From: Chrysophaeum taylorii | Lineage: Eukaryota > Sar > Pelagophyceae > Pelagomonadales > Pelagomonadaceae | NCBI GenBank assembly: GCA_029834535.1 | Contig: JAQMWT010000447.1 | Location: 1 to 64,000, forward strand | DNA: 64,000 nt | Direction: 5' to 3' | Shown: piece after piece, positions 18,965 to 29,405 of the stretch | Numbering within the stretch: position 1 is the first letter of the stretch | How the letters are laid out: each line of letters starts with the position of its first letter | Notes under the pieces: generated by a model | The model's input: only the letters and a program-made list of their open reading frames with translations | Databases searched by the model: none | Told to the model about the DNA's origin: nothing | Position numbers and translations under genes: made by a program

Positions 18965-20805
18965 GAGCGCTGATGGTCAAGGCCGAGTGCCAGGTCGCCG
19001 TGTCACGACTCGAGCAGATTTCGCGACGAGGAAAGCACAATTTCCGGCAGGTGAAGGACGAGATCAAGAGCGCGTTCGCGAGGGCCCAGAGTGCCATCGC
19101 GGAGCAAGAGGAGGAACTCCGCGTGACGGAAGCGAGCCTCGTCAGATCCGAAAAGGCGCGCGAGGAGCTCACGAAACGCTCCCTGGAGATCGCGGCGGCC
19201 TCGTTACTATTTCGCGGGCCGACGGTGACGGTGGAGGCGAGGGGGGCAACGTTCCGCGCGCATCGCGGCGCGCTGTCGGCCGCGAGTGCATATTTTGACG
19301 CGGACCACGTGTCGTTGGACGTCGACCCCGAAGGCGTCAAGGTCGCGCTGCTGGCCTTGTTGTGCGGCGGCGAAGTGTTCGAGTCGCAAAGCTCCGAGGT
19401 TCTGGTCGGTGCGTTCAAAGTCGTGTGCCTCGCCGGCGTCCGAAGCGACGACACCTGCGAGAAGCTCGCCCGCGCGCTTCGGACCGCGCGCCTCGACCCC
19501 GAGCAGGCCGTGCGGTTCCTGGTGCTCGAGAAGGAATTCCGCGCGGAAACGAAGAAGGATACTTTCGCGAACGCGTGCTTCTACGTCGTCCGTTGCCTGC
19601 TCGGGTACGGCGGCTTGGAGGCGCTCGACGACGACCAGTTTGGACGACTGCCGAGGGACGTCCTCCGGTCGATGCTGATGTCTCCCTCCATGCTCAACAC
19701 GCTGGTCGACAAGAAGCCGTTCGTCGACCGTCGCCTCGGAACCCCCGCAAAAGACTCGACGACGAGGACTTCAGACCGCGGCTGGCGGTTCGAGGCTGTC
19801 GCGCGCGACGACGGCGAAGAGGAAAGGTGCGACGTTGCGGTCTACGCGCCGGGGGGGGTGCGGAGCTGGCGTCGCACGATGATCTGCGTGACGTCGTCGG
19901 CCGCGACTTCCGTCGTCGAGTTTCGGGTCGACGACGAGTTCGCCGACGAAGCCCAACCTCTCGCCGTCATCGACGTGCCTTTTGTCCGCGACCTCTCGAT
20001 CCAAATCCGCCGCACCATCCCGAGTCTGCAGCGGCGCGTGGATCTCGTGGCCCGGTACCTCGAGACTCGAGGCGCTATCGCCGACAAGACGTCCGTCGCC
20101 GCGCTCGGGTGGATCGCGGCGATGCCCGAAATCGACGACGAACTCGAGGCCGCTCGCGAGGACCTCGTCGAGTTTGTGGCTCGCTCGCTCTACAAGACGC
20201 GGGAGACCGCCTACTTGCAGCTGCCCGTCTCGGCTCTCAAGTCGGTCCTCGAGCAAGAATGCCTTTGCGTCTCGGACGGCGAGCTCGGCGTCTTGAAGGT
20301 CGCCTTAGCCTGGGCAAAGTACCACAACTCGCGCGTCGGCCCATCTGTGGGCGACCACGTGCGCGCTCCTCGAGCCTGCGGCGACAGCCTCGGGCTTGTT
20401 GTCGATACTAGGGATGCCAACGTCTGCGTCGTTCGCGACGCCGCCGGGGAGAACCTCGAGGTTGCCGTAAGCTACGTCGAGCCCGTCGGCTCCGTCGGCT
20501 TAGAGATCCTCCTCGACGTAATTCGCATGCCCTTCATCCCGCTTTCGAGTCTCAAGGACAAACTTTCTCTTGACGAATACGACCTCCTCGCCGCCTGCCC
20601 CAACTTCAAGACCGTTTTCAAGGAGGCTCTCGACTACCAGCTCAAGCGCGAGCGCCCAAACACCACTCCAGGCAAGCGCAGGCTCACCAAAAGGAAGCAC
20701 ACCCACCACCACCACCACCACCACAGTCCACCCACCTTCTCCTCGAATGACATCATGAACCTCCTCCTCGGCGGTGCCACTCGGAAACCCGGCGACGACG
20801 TCTAG
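18919..20805 (+). CDS. BTB (POZ) and BACK-like domain protein
   Basis: 628 residues from the ATG at 18919 (the TTG at 18898 is not used). A poly-Ser stretch is followed by a coiled coil (about residues 18-90). A BTB fold follows (VTVEARGATFRAHRGALSAASAYFDADH, about 98-170) and a BACK-like helical segment (about 175-260). The rest includes KTREXAYLQLPVSALKSVLEQ-type text typical of the BTB-BACK-PHR region. A His-rich run (HTHHHHHHHS) sits near residue 595. BTB-BACK proteins commonly act as substrate adaptors for cullin-3 ubiquitin ligases; that role is inferred. The gene is intron-free, with codon use like its neighbours. Confidence 0.75.
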
Positions 20806-21410
20806 AAGACAAATTTTTATCTCGTCGCCCTGCCGACGAACGAACGAACCAACGAACGAACCAACGAACCAACGAACGAACGAACGATTTTGTTTTTTGT
20901 TATGGCACGCACGCGCGCACGCCACGCCACTCTCTAATGAGGAGCTATCACGACGACTAGATCGGAGTGGAAGAAGATAGGCTGCCTTCTGCTGCTGCTG
21001 CTGCTGCTGTTGCTAATGTTAAAAAGCAGCGTGACCCTAGTAGTCGTAGTAGTTACTATCTCCGCAGGCGAGGCGAGGTGAGGGAATATATTAAGACGCA
21101 ACTTGGTGGTCTTTTTGCATGAATCGGAGAGGCAGGAGTGAGCTGTGCCGCCCCTTTTTTTGACCGCTGTCGCCGCCGCCGCCGTCGAGAAGAAAGACAG
21201 AAAGAAACCCAAGGTATCGGAGCGGAAAAACCAAACCAAAAAGAAGAACGAACGGAAAAGAGCCCTTCCGCGAGGTAGTGTGTTTTATAGCCGGCGTCCG
21301 AAAAGCCGGCCGCCGGCGCACTCGCGCGCGGCCGATGTTAGTAGGAAAAGACGAGAAAGCACTTTCCACAACACCTAATAGGTCGGTGTTGGTTGAAAAA
21401 AAAAGCAAGC
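20806..21410. other. Intergenic between convergent genes
   Basis: Holds a (CGAA/CCAA)n minisatellite at about 20835-20887 and a (CTG)n tract at about 20990-21012. No open frame with recognisable protein content was seen on either strand. Confidence 0.5.
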
Positions 21411-21986
21411 TCATCCAACGCGAGATGTCTTCGCCTTTTCATTCCAGGTCTTCTTTTCGTTCTCATCGAGCTGCTTCCAGAGCGACGAGATGGCCGCGAC
21501 CTTTTCGGTAAAATTGAGATCGGGAAAGTCCTGGCTGGTGGACTGAAAGAACAAGTTGTAGCCGTTGAGTTTCTTCACCTTCTCGATCCCCTTCTTCTTC
21601 CTGACGGGTTCGCCGTAAAGGCGAACGTATTCGGCCTTGTCTTTCACGTATTGCGCGTTGGCCTTCTGGGCCTCGAGGACGTACTTGGACTTGTCGGCAT
21701 CGCTCATACCCTTCCACTGCTTTGCCGCCTTGCGCATCCGCACCTGCTGCTTGGAGCCCTCAGCGAGCTCATCCTTGTCGAGAGTGATGGTCTTCAAGAC
21801 GTCAGCCATGAAGACGTTGTAGGCCGTCTTTCTTGTGGGCGGCTTCGGTGGCTTCGTTAGTGTGCTCTCCGCACCGGCGACCGGTTCACCGGCCTCCGTC
21901 TCGGGCATGCCCACCGTCGTCGTCGAGAAACCGCGCATCCCCGCAGCAAGGGGACGCGCGAAGCGGCGCAAGGCGACCAAGTTCAT
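21411..21986 (-). CDS. Mitochondrial HMG-box protein (TFAM/Abf2-like)
   Basis: 191 residues. The N-terminus LVALRRFARPLAAGMRGFST has the Arg-rich, acid-free look of a mitochondrial presequence. Two HMG boxes follow: box 1 about residues 46-120 (PPTRKTAYNVFMADVLK...KQWKGMSDADKSKY) and box 2 about 130-190 (KKLNGYNLFFQSTSQDFPDL...ISSLWKQLDENEKKTW). Two HMG boxes behind a presequence is the architecture of TFAM and Abf2, which package and transcribe mitochondrial DNA. Plastid or nuclear targeting is less likely. ATG at 21986. The start lies 468 bp from the divergent RCC1 gene across a microsatellite-filled promoter. Confidence 0.8.
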   Translation of the reverse strand: MNLVALRRFARPLAAGMRGFSTTTVGMPETEAGEPVAGAESTLTKPPKPPTRKTAYNVFMADVLKTITLDKDELAEGSKQQVRMRKAAKQWKGMSDADKSKYVLEAQKANAQYVKDKAEYVRLYGEPVRKKKGIEKVKKLNGYNLFFQSTSQDFPDLNFTEKVAAISSLWKQLDENEKKTWNEKAKTSRVG

Positions 21987-22261
21987 CTTCCCTCAGGCGC
22001 GCGCGCTGACGAACATTTATAGCAACAAGAGTTCAAGCTGTTGGGGGATTATAAGTTACTGGCCGTTGGAACCGCTGCTTATCGGCGGCGGCGGCGGCGG
22101 TGGTGGTGCGAGGACAGACAGGCGCCAAGAAGAAGAAGAAGAAGAAGCAGCAGCAGCAGCAGCAGCAGGACAATCACGGAGGCCGGCCCGCACGTCTGAG
22201 CACCTCGTCTTCTCCCTCCATCCCTCTTGTGAGATGGCGGCGTCCGACGTCCGCTTTTTTT

Positions 22262-22335
<74 letters not shown>

Positions 22336-22454
22336 AAACCTGTAGCAGCAAGACAAGACAAGACAAGACAAGACAAGAGAAGAGAAGAGAAGATCGGCTT
22401 TAAAAACAATACCCGCGTCGTTCGTTCGTTGAGATAATAAAGCGCAAGAGCAGG
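21987..22454. promoter_or_regulatory. Divergent intergenic region packed with microsatellites
   Basis: The region between divergent HMG-box (21986) and RCC1 (22455) genes holds (GAA)n/(GCA)n near 22130-22168, a long pure (CT)n run at 22267-22332, and an (AAGAC)n/(AAGAG)n minisatellite at about 22348-22392. CT/GA tracts can act as GAGA-type promoter elements; this is inferred only. Confidence 0.5.
22267..22332. repeat. (CT)n microsatellite, about 33 units
   Basis: An uninterrupted CT dinucleotide run preceded by a T-run and followed by TTGAAACC. It is the longest pure dinucleotide repeat in the window and is likely length-polymorphic. Confidence 0.95.
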
Positions 22455-23774
22455 ATGGTGGGGATATACGTGGTCGGTGACCCGAGCAAGGGTGCGGAGG
22501 AGGGGGTCGAGCTGAGCGGCACGTCTGTGGTGGTGGGGTGCGCAAGCAAGAAGGAGGTCGTGAGCGTGGGCGAGTTCGGGGGCGTGGCTATCGGGGAAGG
22601 GGGTAACCTTGTGGTGTTCGGTGAGGGGGGCATGTTCGCGTGCGGTCCGAACGGTGCCAAGCAGCTCGGTGTCGGGAAGCAGGCCCCGATCTTGGCGCGA
22701 TGGGTGTCGGTGCAGCTGGGTCGAGTCGTGCGGAGCGTCGCTCCGGGATCGCATCACAGTCTGCTGTGTTCGTCTGACGGCGGAGTTTTCTCTTGCGGCC
22801 GGGGCGACGGTGGCCAGCTGGGGCTCGGGGACAAGACGAAGCACGTGACGAACTTCCAGCAGATCATACTGCCGCCGGGGGTGATCGCCAAGCAGGTGAG
22901 CGTCGCGTCGTCGGCGCGACGCTTTGAAAATCAATCAGCTTCGTACATTCTGACGACGGCCGGCGCGTGCCTGAGCTTTGGGAACAACAACCATCAGAAG
23001 CTGGGTCTGGGGGCGGGCGTGACGACCAACGCCTGGGCGCCGGCGCCGGTCGCCCACGAGGGCGTCGCCTTCGATAAGATATCAGCGGGCAAGCATCACG
23101 TCCTCGCTTGCGACGCCGCGGGTTTCGTTTACAGCTGGGGCTCGGGCGACATGGGCCGCCTCGGGTTGAGCGACAAGAAGCACCGCGGGATCCCCACCAA
23201 GGTCGAGCTCGGCATCCCGCTCATCGACGGCGACAAGCAGAGCCCCGCGGTCAAGATAGACGCGGTCGTCGCCAGAGAAACGTTCTCTATCGCTTTGTCG
23301 ACCGCGTCGGGCGCCGTATTTACGTGGGGCTTTGGGACGCGCGGCCAGCTCGGCCGCGGCCAGGCGGGCACGCGCGGCGAGCCGGCCCAGCCGGGCCGCG
23401 TCGACCTCGGCGCGGCCAAGATCGCTCGCTTGGCCGCCAACGACGACGCCTGCGTCGCCTTCGTCCAGGACAGCCTCGCCGGCCACTACGTCTGGGGCCA
23501 ACTCGAGCTCGGAGACCTCAAGATCGGGAGCCAGGAACCCATTGCGAGCCTCGCGCTCTCGACTCCCCTCGAAAATATTCTCGGCTTTGATTTGGCCCCC
23601 TCGTACGCTATTGTCGCCCTGCAGAACGACATCCCGGACAAGCGGACGGCCCTCGAGCCGCCGATCGACGAGCAGCCCCCCGAGAAGCTCCAGAAGCTTG
23701 ACGCGTCCGCCGTCGTCACCGACCTCAACCCGGCCCCGGCCGACCGACCAGCCCCCCCGGCCGCCACCGTCTAG
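22455..23774 (+). CDS. RCC1-repeat (beta-propeller) protein
   Basis: 439 residues. Regularly spaced RCC1 motifs are visible, for example GVFSCGRGDGGQLGLGDK, CLSFGNNNHQKLGLG, VYSWGSGDMGRLGLSDKKH and VFTWGFGTRGQLGRGQ, enough for a seven-bladed propeller. RCC1 itself is the Ran exchange factor in chromatin, but many RCC1-like proteins have other roles, so no specific function is assigned. The C-terminal 50 residues are Pro/Ala-rich. ATG at 22455. Confidence 0.85.
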   Translation: MVGIYVVGDPSKGAEEGVELSGTSVVVGCASKKEVVSVGEFGGVAIGEGGNLVVFGEGGMFACGPNGAKQLGVGKQAPILARWVSVQLGRVVRSVAPGSHHSLLCSSDGGVFSCGRGDGGQLGLGDKTKHVTNFQQIILPPGVIAKQVSVASSARRFENQSASYILTTAGACLSFGNNNHQKLGLGAGVTTNAWAPAPVAHEGVAFDKISAGKHHVLACDAAGFVYSWGSGDMGRLGLSDKKHRGIPTKVELGIPLIDGDKQSPAVKIDAVVARETFSIALSTASGAVFTWGFGTRGQLGRGQAGTRGEPAQPGRVDLGAAKIARLAANDDACVAFVQDSLAGHYVWGQLELGDLKIGSQEPIASLALSTPLENILGFDLAPSYAIVALQNDIPDKRTALEPPIDEQPPEKLQKLDASAVVTDLNPAPADRPAPPAATV

Positions 23775-23946
23775 GCTGCTTTTTTTGACCCCCGACCATT
23801 TCTTACGTCCTCCCCCACCATTTCTTCACGACGACGATGCTTCTACGACGACGGAGATGCTCTCACCCTCCTTTCTCCGGATGATGCCTGGACCTCCCCT
23901 TTCTTTGATGATGATGATGATGATGACAAAAAAAAAGACGACGAAT

Positions 23947-23982
<36 letters not shown>

Positions 23983-24486
23983 GGCGGCGGCTGCGGCTGT
24001 CGCTCGATCGCAAAAAATAAGGTCGTTCTTCTCAACAACTCACAGACATCGTTTTTGCGACACGAAAGAGCCCGCCGGCGGCTTTATTACTATTATTTAC
24101 AATCGGGTCGGACCGAGAGGAGTTGAGGTAGCGCAGGCACCGACGCGCGAGTAGCCCGCTTCTCGGGCCAGAAGAAGCCAGTGTCATATCAAAACGTCAA
24201 CCCTCCTCCCGCGCCTCGAACTCAACATTATTCTACGACCTGGCACGCCCTCGCTCAACGCCGTGAAAGACAACTCGCCCTCATAAACCCGCCGTCTCAC
24301 TAGCTAGGGAGTCCGCTTCCTTCCATACGACGCTAGATCGGCCGCTTTGCAACACGGAGGAGCGACTTTTTCGTATTTTTAACCCCGGATTCCAGCCACC
24401 AACACAACCCGCCCTAGGCCCTCGAAGAGGCTCGGATCGGAGGGGCGGCAGCGACCCCTACACAGACACACATAGACATAACGTCG
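23775..24486. other. Intergenic, no supported gene
   Basis: Contains (GAT)n and (AAC)n microsatellites (about 23900-23982). A mixed stretch 24000-24486 shows no open frame with gene-like content and no tRNA or snRNA signature that I could recognise. Confidence 0.45.
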
Positions 24487-25236
24487 TCAGTCGATAATTT
24501 CGACCTGGGGCTTCTTGGAGGACGGTTTCTTCGCACGGGAGACGAGCGGGGACGAGAGCGGTTGTCGTTCGGGAGGCGGCGCCGTGGAAAAGACGGGCTT
24601 AAAGGGGAGTTGGATCCGGAGCTTGGTCCCCGAGCGGGCGTTGGGCGGCACCCTGACCTCGAGAACCGACTGGTCTTCGGGGTTCATGACAGTGAGCTTC
24701 GGACCGGCGTCCTTCGGGACCCGGACCTCGAGAAATCGGGGAACGGGCTGCCATCCAGGCCTCTTAAAAACGATAGTGCGCGAGGCGTGCTCCTCGGCAC
24801 CCAGGACCACGCCGACCGTTTCGGGCGTGACGTTCAAGCCGTTCACCGAGACGACCTGGTCCCCCGGTTTGACGGTCGACGCGAGGGGCATCTCGGCGCG
24901 GTCGACCTCGAGCGTTCCGGCGCGGAGGAGGAAGCCCGTGCGCCCGGGGGGGAGGCGGGCCGCGTAGCCCCCGCCCACGTCAAAGACCAGACGCCGGCCG
25001 GACTGGGTCTGGTAGGCCGCCAGGATGCTGACGAGCTCCTCCTGGCCCATGTCCGTAGTCTCGAGGGGGTCGTCCATCCCCGGCCACGAGATCGCGACTA
25101 CTCGGTCCCCAACGTCAACAAGCCCCCGCAACGGCGACTTGGTGTCGTAGAAGCGCGACACGCGGAGCCGTTCGTCGAAGGCGACCCCGAGGCGGGATGG
25201 GGGGAGGTCGACGGTTTTGGTCAGAGGCCCGAGCAT
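24487..25236 (-). CDS. PDZ-like domain protein
   Basis: 249 residues from the ATG at 25236 (the preceding GTG is not used). Two PDZ-like blocks are visible: an N-terminal one (RLGVAFDERLRVSRFYDTKS, then VGDRVVAISWPGM, about 12-95) and a second (GFLLRAGTLEVDRAEMPLAS, then VKPGDQVVSVNGLNVTPETV, about 97-160). The tail holds two LEVRVP repeats and VRVPPNARSGTKLRIQLP, then a Ser/Lys-rich end. PDZ folds bind C-terminal peptides; partners are unknown. It lies 51 bp downstream of the LRR gene on the same strand. Confidence 0.6.
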   Translation of the reverse strand: MLGPLTKTVDLPPSRLGVAFDERLRVSRFYDTKSPLRGLVDVGDRVVAISWPGMDDPLETTDMGQEELVSILAAYQTQSGRRLVFDVGGGYAARLPPGRTGFLLRAGTLEVDRAEMPLASTVKPGDQVVSVNGLNVTPETVGVVLGAEEHASRTIVFKRPGWQPVPRFLEVRVPKDAGPKLTVMNPEDQSVLEVRVPPNARSGTKLRIQLPFKPVFSTAPPPERQPLSSPLVSRAKKPSSKKPQVEIID

Positions 25237-25287
25237 CACTTCTTTTTTTTTTGTCAGAAAATATTCCGTTGGGTATGGGTTCTTCTT

Positions 25288-26895
25288 TTAGAACACAATC
25301 ACTGCTTTGGGTAAAAGGTCTCGGAGGGCGAGGCGCCAGGCGGGGGCGAGGCAGAGGATGTTGTCCGCGACGCGGAGTTCTCGGAGCGAGGATCGCGCGA
25401 GGACGAGGGGGTGGAGGGCGGACACGGAGCGGAGCTCGTTTTTCGAGAGGTCGAGCTTCTGGAGGTTGGCGAGGTGCTCGAGGTACGATGTCGACTTGAG
25501 GTGATTCGACGCGAGGTTTAGGGACACGAGGGACCGGGGGAGTCGTCGCGGCGCGTGCCGGAGCTGGTTCCTCGACAGGTCCAGGCTGCGGAGTCGCTGG
25601 AGCGTCGCCAGAACCTCGTCGAGAACTGAGTTTTCGACGATGCCCAAGCCTGCCAAGCCGAGGTGCCGGAGCGTCGACTCTGCCGTTACTACCTCCCTTA
25701 AATCGGGATTCTCGACGCGCACCGCCAAGGCAACGACCTCGCCTGCCACGTGGCGGGCGCCGCCGACCTTGTAGAGCTCGACGGCCACGAATCCGTTCTT
25801 CCGAAACGTTCGCGCCTCGGGCCCGCGGACGCGCTCCCACCCCTCCGCCGGAATATCGTCCGACGCCGCGTACTCGTCGGCGACCGCGTCCCCGAGCGCC
25901 GACGCGTCTCTTCCCAGGATGCGCCGCCTCACTTTTCGAATTGGGGGTGGCTCGAACCGCACCGTCGGCCTCGGCCTTCGAGGCGCGGGCGAGTCCCACG
26001 CAGCGCGGGTCGCCTTCGCGCTCGACCCGACGCTGATCGTGCCCCCGACGCCGGGCGGCGTCCAGTTTCTCCTCTCGCGGGTCCTTCGACGCGCGGCCCG
26101 CTGCGATCGGGTGTTGTTGTTCAGGTTCGGGGGGACATCCCGTTCTTCGTCGTCGTCATCATCGTCTACTAGAGGCGCGTGGCTCGAACAGGATGACCCC
26201 GCACGAGCGCGGTCGTTGTGGTCGCTGCGCGTCTGCCGCGCGATCATCCTTTGTGATCGGGTGTTGTTGTTCAGGTTCGGGGGGGCATCCCGTTCTTCGT
26301 CGTCGTCATCATCGCCTACTAGAGGCGCGTGGCTCGAACAGGATGACCCCGCACGAGCGCGGTCGTTGTGGTCGCCGCGCGTCTGGCGCGCGATCATCCT
26401 TTGTGATCGGGTGTTGTTGTTCAGGTTCGGGGGGGCATCCCGTTCTTCGTCGTCGTCATCATCGCCTACTAGAGGCGCGTGGCTCGAACAGGATGACCCC
26501 GCACGATTATCGCCGTTATTGTGCGCCGCGGCGTCGTCAAACGACGAAGCTTCTTGTTCGGAGTATATCGAGGACCTCGAGGCAAGCAGATCGTCGGCGA
26601 AAAACGGCGCTCGGACCGGCTCGCCGGGAGGACTGACGTCGCCACTAGAAGACAAGGAGGTGTCGTTCTCGTCCCCGCACTGAAGCCGGTCGTTTCTCGT
26701 GACTTTGATGATCGTCGTCATTTGAAGACCGGGGAGAATCGTCGTTGGTCGCAGGAGAAGGTTTCCCCTCTTTGTCAACAAACGCCTCGAGGTCGCGGCC
26801 AGCTTGGCCCAGGCCTCGTCGAGGGTCTTCCCCTCGAGATGACCCGCGATCCAGGTCTCCTTCGAGAGGGCCGCCGACCATCGCAAGGAATCCAT
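25288..26895 (-). CDS. Leucine-rich-repeat protein with internal 50-residue tandem repeats
   Basis: About 535 residues from the ATG at 26895 (MDSLRWSAALSKETW), which fits the divergent promoter with Sec31 at 26970. The middle has three near-identical 50-residue units (RAGSSCSSHAPLVGDDDDDEE, then PPNLNNNTRSQR), encoded by a 150 bp tandem repeat. The C-terminal third is an LRR array (LRSLDLSRNQLRHAP, LVSLNLASNHLKSTS, LQKLDLSKNELRSVS, LRELRVADNIL) of the SDS22-like type. LRRs bind proteins; the acidic repeats look disordered. Function unknown. The open frame continues upstream to 27144 across the Sec31 start, which is unlikely to be coding. Confidence 0.7.
   Translation of the reverse strand: MDSLRWSAALSKETWIAGHLEGKTLDEAWAKLAATSRRLLTKRGNLLLRPTTILPGLQMTTIIKVTRNDRLQCGDENDTSLSSSGDVSPPGEPVRAPFFADDLLASRSSIYSEQEASSFDDAAAHNNGDNRAGSSCSSHAPLVGDDDDDEERDAPPNLNNNTRSQRMIARQTRGDHNDRARAGSSCSSHAPLVGDDDDDEERDAPPNLNNNTRSQRMIARQTRSDHNDRARAGSSCSSHAPLVDDDDDDEERDVPPNLNNNTRSQRAARRRTRERRNWTPPGVGGTISVGSSAKATRAAWDSPAPRRPRPTVRFEPPPIRKVRRRILGRDASALGDAVADEYAASDDIPAEGWERVRGPEARTFRKNGFVAVELYKVGGARHVAGEVVALAVRVENPDLREVVTAESTLRHLGLAGLGIVENSVLDEVLATLQRLRSLDLSRNQLRHAPRRLPRSLVSLNLASNHLKSTSYLEHLANLQKLDLSKNELRSVSALHPLVLARSSLRELRVADNILCLAPAWRLALRDLLPKAVIVF
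26104..26510. repeat. 150 bp in-frame tandem repeat, about 2.7 copies
   Basis: Units start at about 26104, 26254 and 26404 with GATCGGGTGTTGTTGTTCAG and differ at only a few bases, for example GGGACATC versus GGGGCATC. The period of 150 keeps the LRR gene's reading frame, adding 50 residues per unit. Confidence 0.9.
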
Positions 26896-26969
26896 AGTAA
26901 ATAACCGTAAACTCTCTCTCTTACCAAGCGCAAGCTTACCCCCGCTCGAGACTCGCAAACGATTACACG

Positions 26970-29368
26970 ATGTCGCTGTTAAAGGAGGTCGATGACGTCG
27001 GCGCGACGCTGGCGTGGTTTCCCGGGGCCGAAAAGACGATGATCGCGCTCGGGACGAAGGAGGTGAGCGGGAGCGGGTTCGACGACTACGGGGCGTCTCT
27101 GGAAATTCACAGGTTTGACCTCGGCGACGGCGTTGTGGGGTCAAAAGCCGTCGGTGTCGGGAAGACCCAGAGCCGGTTCGTGTCGTTGAGCTGGAGCGCG
27201 ATGGCGGGGAAGCTGCCGATGGGTCTGATCGCCGGGGGCATGAGCGACGGAGCGGTGGACGTGTGGGACCCGGCCAAGGTGGTCGCGGGCCACCCGCAGG
27301 CGCACGTGTCTCGCGTCCAGCGTCATTCGGGAGCCGTGAACGGGCTCCAGTTTAACCCCCACGCATCGAGCAGCCACCTGGTTGCGTCGGGGGGCGCGGA
27401 CTGCGAGGTGCTGGTCGTTGCTCTCGAGAAACCCGAATCTCCAACGGTTTTCGTGCCGGCGCCTCCGCCGAACGCGGCCAAGCACTCGGCCGAAGTGACT
27501 CGGGTCGCGTGGAACTCTCAGGTTTCGCACATCCTCGCGACCGCGTCCCAGAACGGGAGTTGCATCGTCTGGGACCTCCGGCAGAAGCGGCCCTGGTGCG
27601 AGCTGCGGGACGCGTCGAGGGACGCGGTCTCGGACGTGTGCTGGAATCCTCGCGAGGGCTTGCACGTCGCGACGGCGACGGGCGACGACTCCAACCCCGT
27701 GATTCGTTTGTGGGATTTGAGGTCCTCGACGACGATGCCCCTCGGGACCCTCCGGGGCCATTCTCAGGGCGTTCTCTCGATGTCGTGGTGTCCCGACGAC
27801 ACGTCGCTGCTCGTCTCGTGCGCGCGCGACAACCGGACCATCGCCTGGGACCTCTTCGAGACGCGCCCGGTGTACGAGCTCGAAGACGAGCAGCCGACGA
27901 CGACGGAAAACACGTTTTACGGTCGGTTTGGCGGCGGCGCGGGTCGCCGGTATCAGGTGGCCTGGGCACCCAGCGTCCCGGCGGTCCTGGCGACCTGCAG
28001 CTTCGACCGCAAGGTCCAGGTGTTGGGAATGGCGGGGGCGCCGTTCGCGTCTCGTCGCGGACCGGCGTGGCTGCGGCGGCCCGCGGCCGCCGCCTTTGGG
28101 TTCGGGGGAAAGGTCGCGATAGTGTCGTCGTCGTCGTCGTCGTCGGGGGGAAAGTCGAGGGTTTTGAGTCTCGAGACGGTCGTCGAGGACGGTCGGCTCG
28201 TCGAGAAGGCCGAGCGGTTCGAGAAAGCGTTGGCCGCCTCTTCGCATTCGGAGTTTTGCGCGTCCAAAGCCAAAGAAGCGCCGACGCCCGACGACAAGCG
28301 CGTCTGGGACTTTATGCGTCTCATCTTCGAACCCAACGCCCGCGAAGAACTGTTGGCGTGCTTGGGCTACGACGTCTCCGCCATCTCGGCCGCCAAGGCT
28401 CGGCCGCCCGAGCATCGGCCGCCCGAGAAGGAGCCGTCTGCCCGCGGCACGGCCGAAGACGTCTTCAACAACTCCCAACAACAACCACCACCACCACCGC
28501 CAAAACAAGTCGTCGTCCCCGAGGTCGACGACGACGACAACAACAACAACGCTATTCCAGAAACGAAAGAGAAGGCGGCAGACGCGTTCGTGAAGCGAGC
28601 TCTGCTGGTGGGTAACTTCGACGCCGCGGTCGAGTCGTGCCTCGAGAGCCGACGGCTCGCCGACGCGCTCCTCCTCGCGTCGTGCGGCGGCGCGGACCTC
28701 TGGGAGAAGACGCGCATGCGCTACTTCGAGATGGCCAAGCGACCCTTCCTCGACATCGTGAGCGCCATCATAACCAACGAGCTCGGCGATCTCGTCGAGA
28801 GGAGCGACCTCGACAACTGGCAAGAAACCCTCGCCCTCCTCTCGACGTACGGCAAGAGCGACGAGTTCGCCTCGCTCTGCGAGCACCTCGGCCGCCGCCT
28901 CGAGCAGGAGAAGCGCGACTCGAAGAACGCGGCCCTCTGCTACATGTGCGCCGTCAACGTCCCCAAGACCCTCGACTTCTGGATCGACGACTTCAAACGC
29001 GCGTCCGTCGGCAAGACTAACACCAACGCGCTCCAAGAGCTCGTCGAGCGCGTCACAATTTTTTCCCGCGACGACCAATCCTCTTCCTCTTCTTCTTCTT
29101 CTTCTTCTTCGAAACGAGGGGTTGTTCCCAATTTGGACGCCTTCGGACCTCGAGTCGCCGATTTGTTTTCGGAGTACGCGGCCCTCTTGGCCTCTCAGGG
29201 ACAGCTCGAGATCGCGACCAAGTACTGCGCGCCGCGCGACGGCCCTTCCGCCGTGCTCCTGGACCGTCTCGCGACCGCGACGGGCGACGCTACGCCGAGG
29301 ACTAAGCCCTTCGCCGTCCGCACCTTGATGCCCTCTGGTCCCCACGGCGGCGGCGTCGTGGCAACCCC

Positions 29369-29405
<37 letters not shown>

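Noticed and set aside
20835-20887. CRISPR-like array
   Set aside because: It is a CGAA/CCAA minisatellite without spacers, in a eukaryotic genome.
22056-22934. 292-residue minus-strand ORF through the CT repeat
   Set aside because: Its RERERE block is the translated microsatellite, and it overlaps the RCC1 gene.
26896-27144. N-terminal extension of the LRR protein over the Sec31 start
   Set aside because: It would overlap the start of Sec31, and its Arg/Ser-rich text looks like the antisense of WD40 coding sequence.
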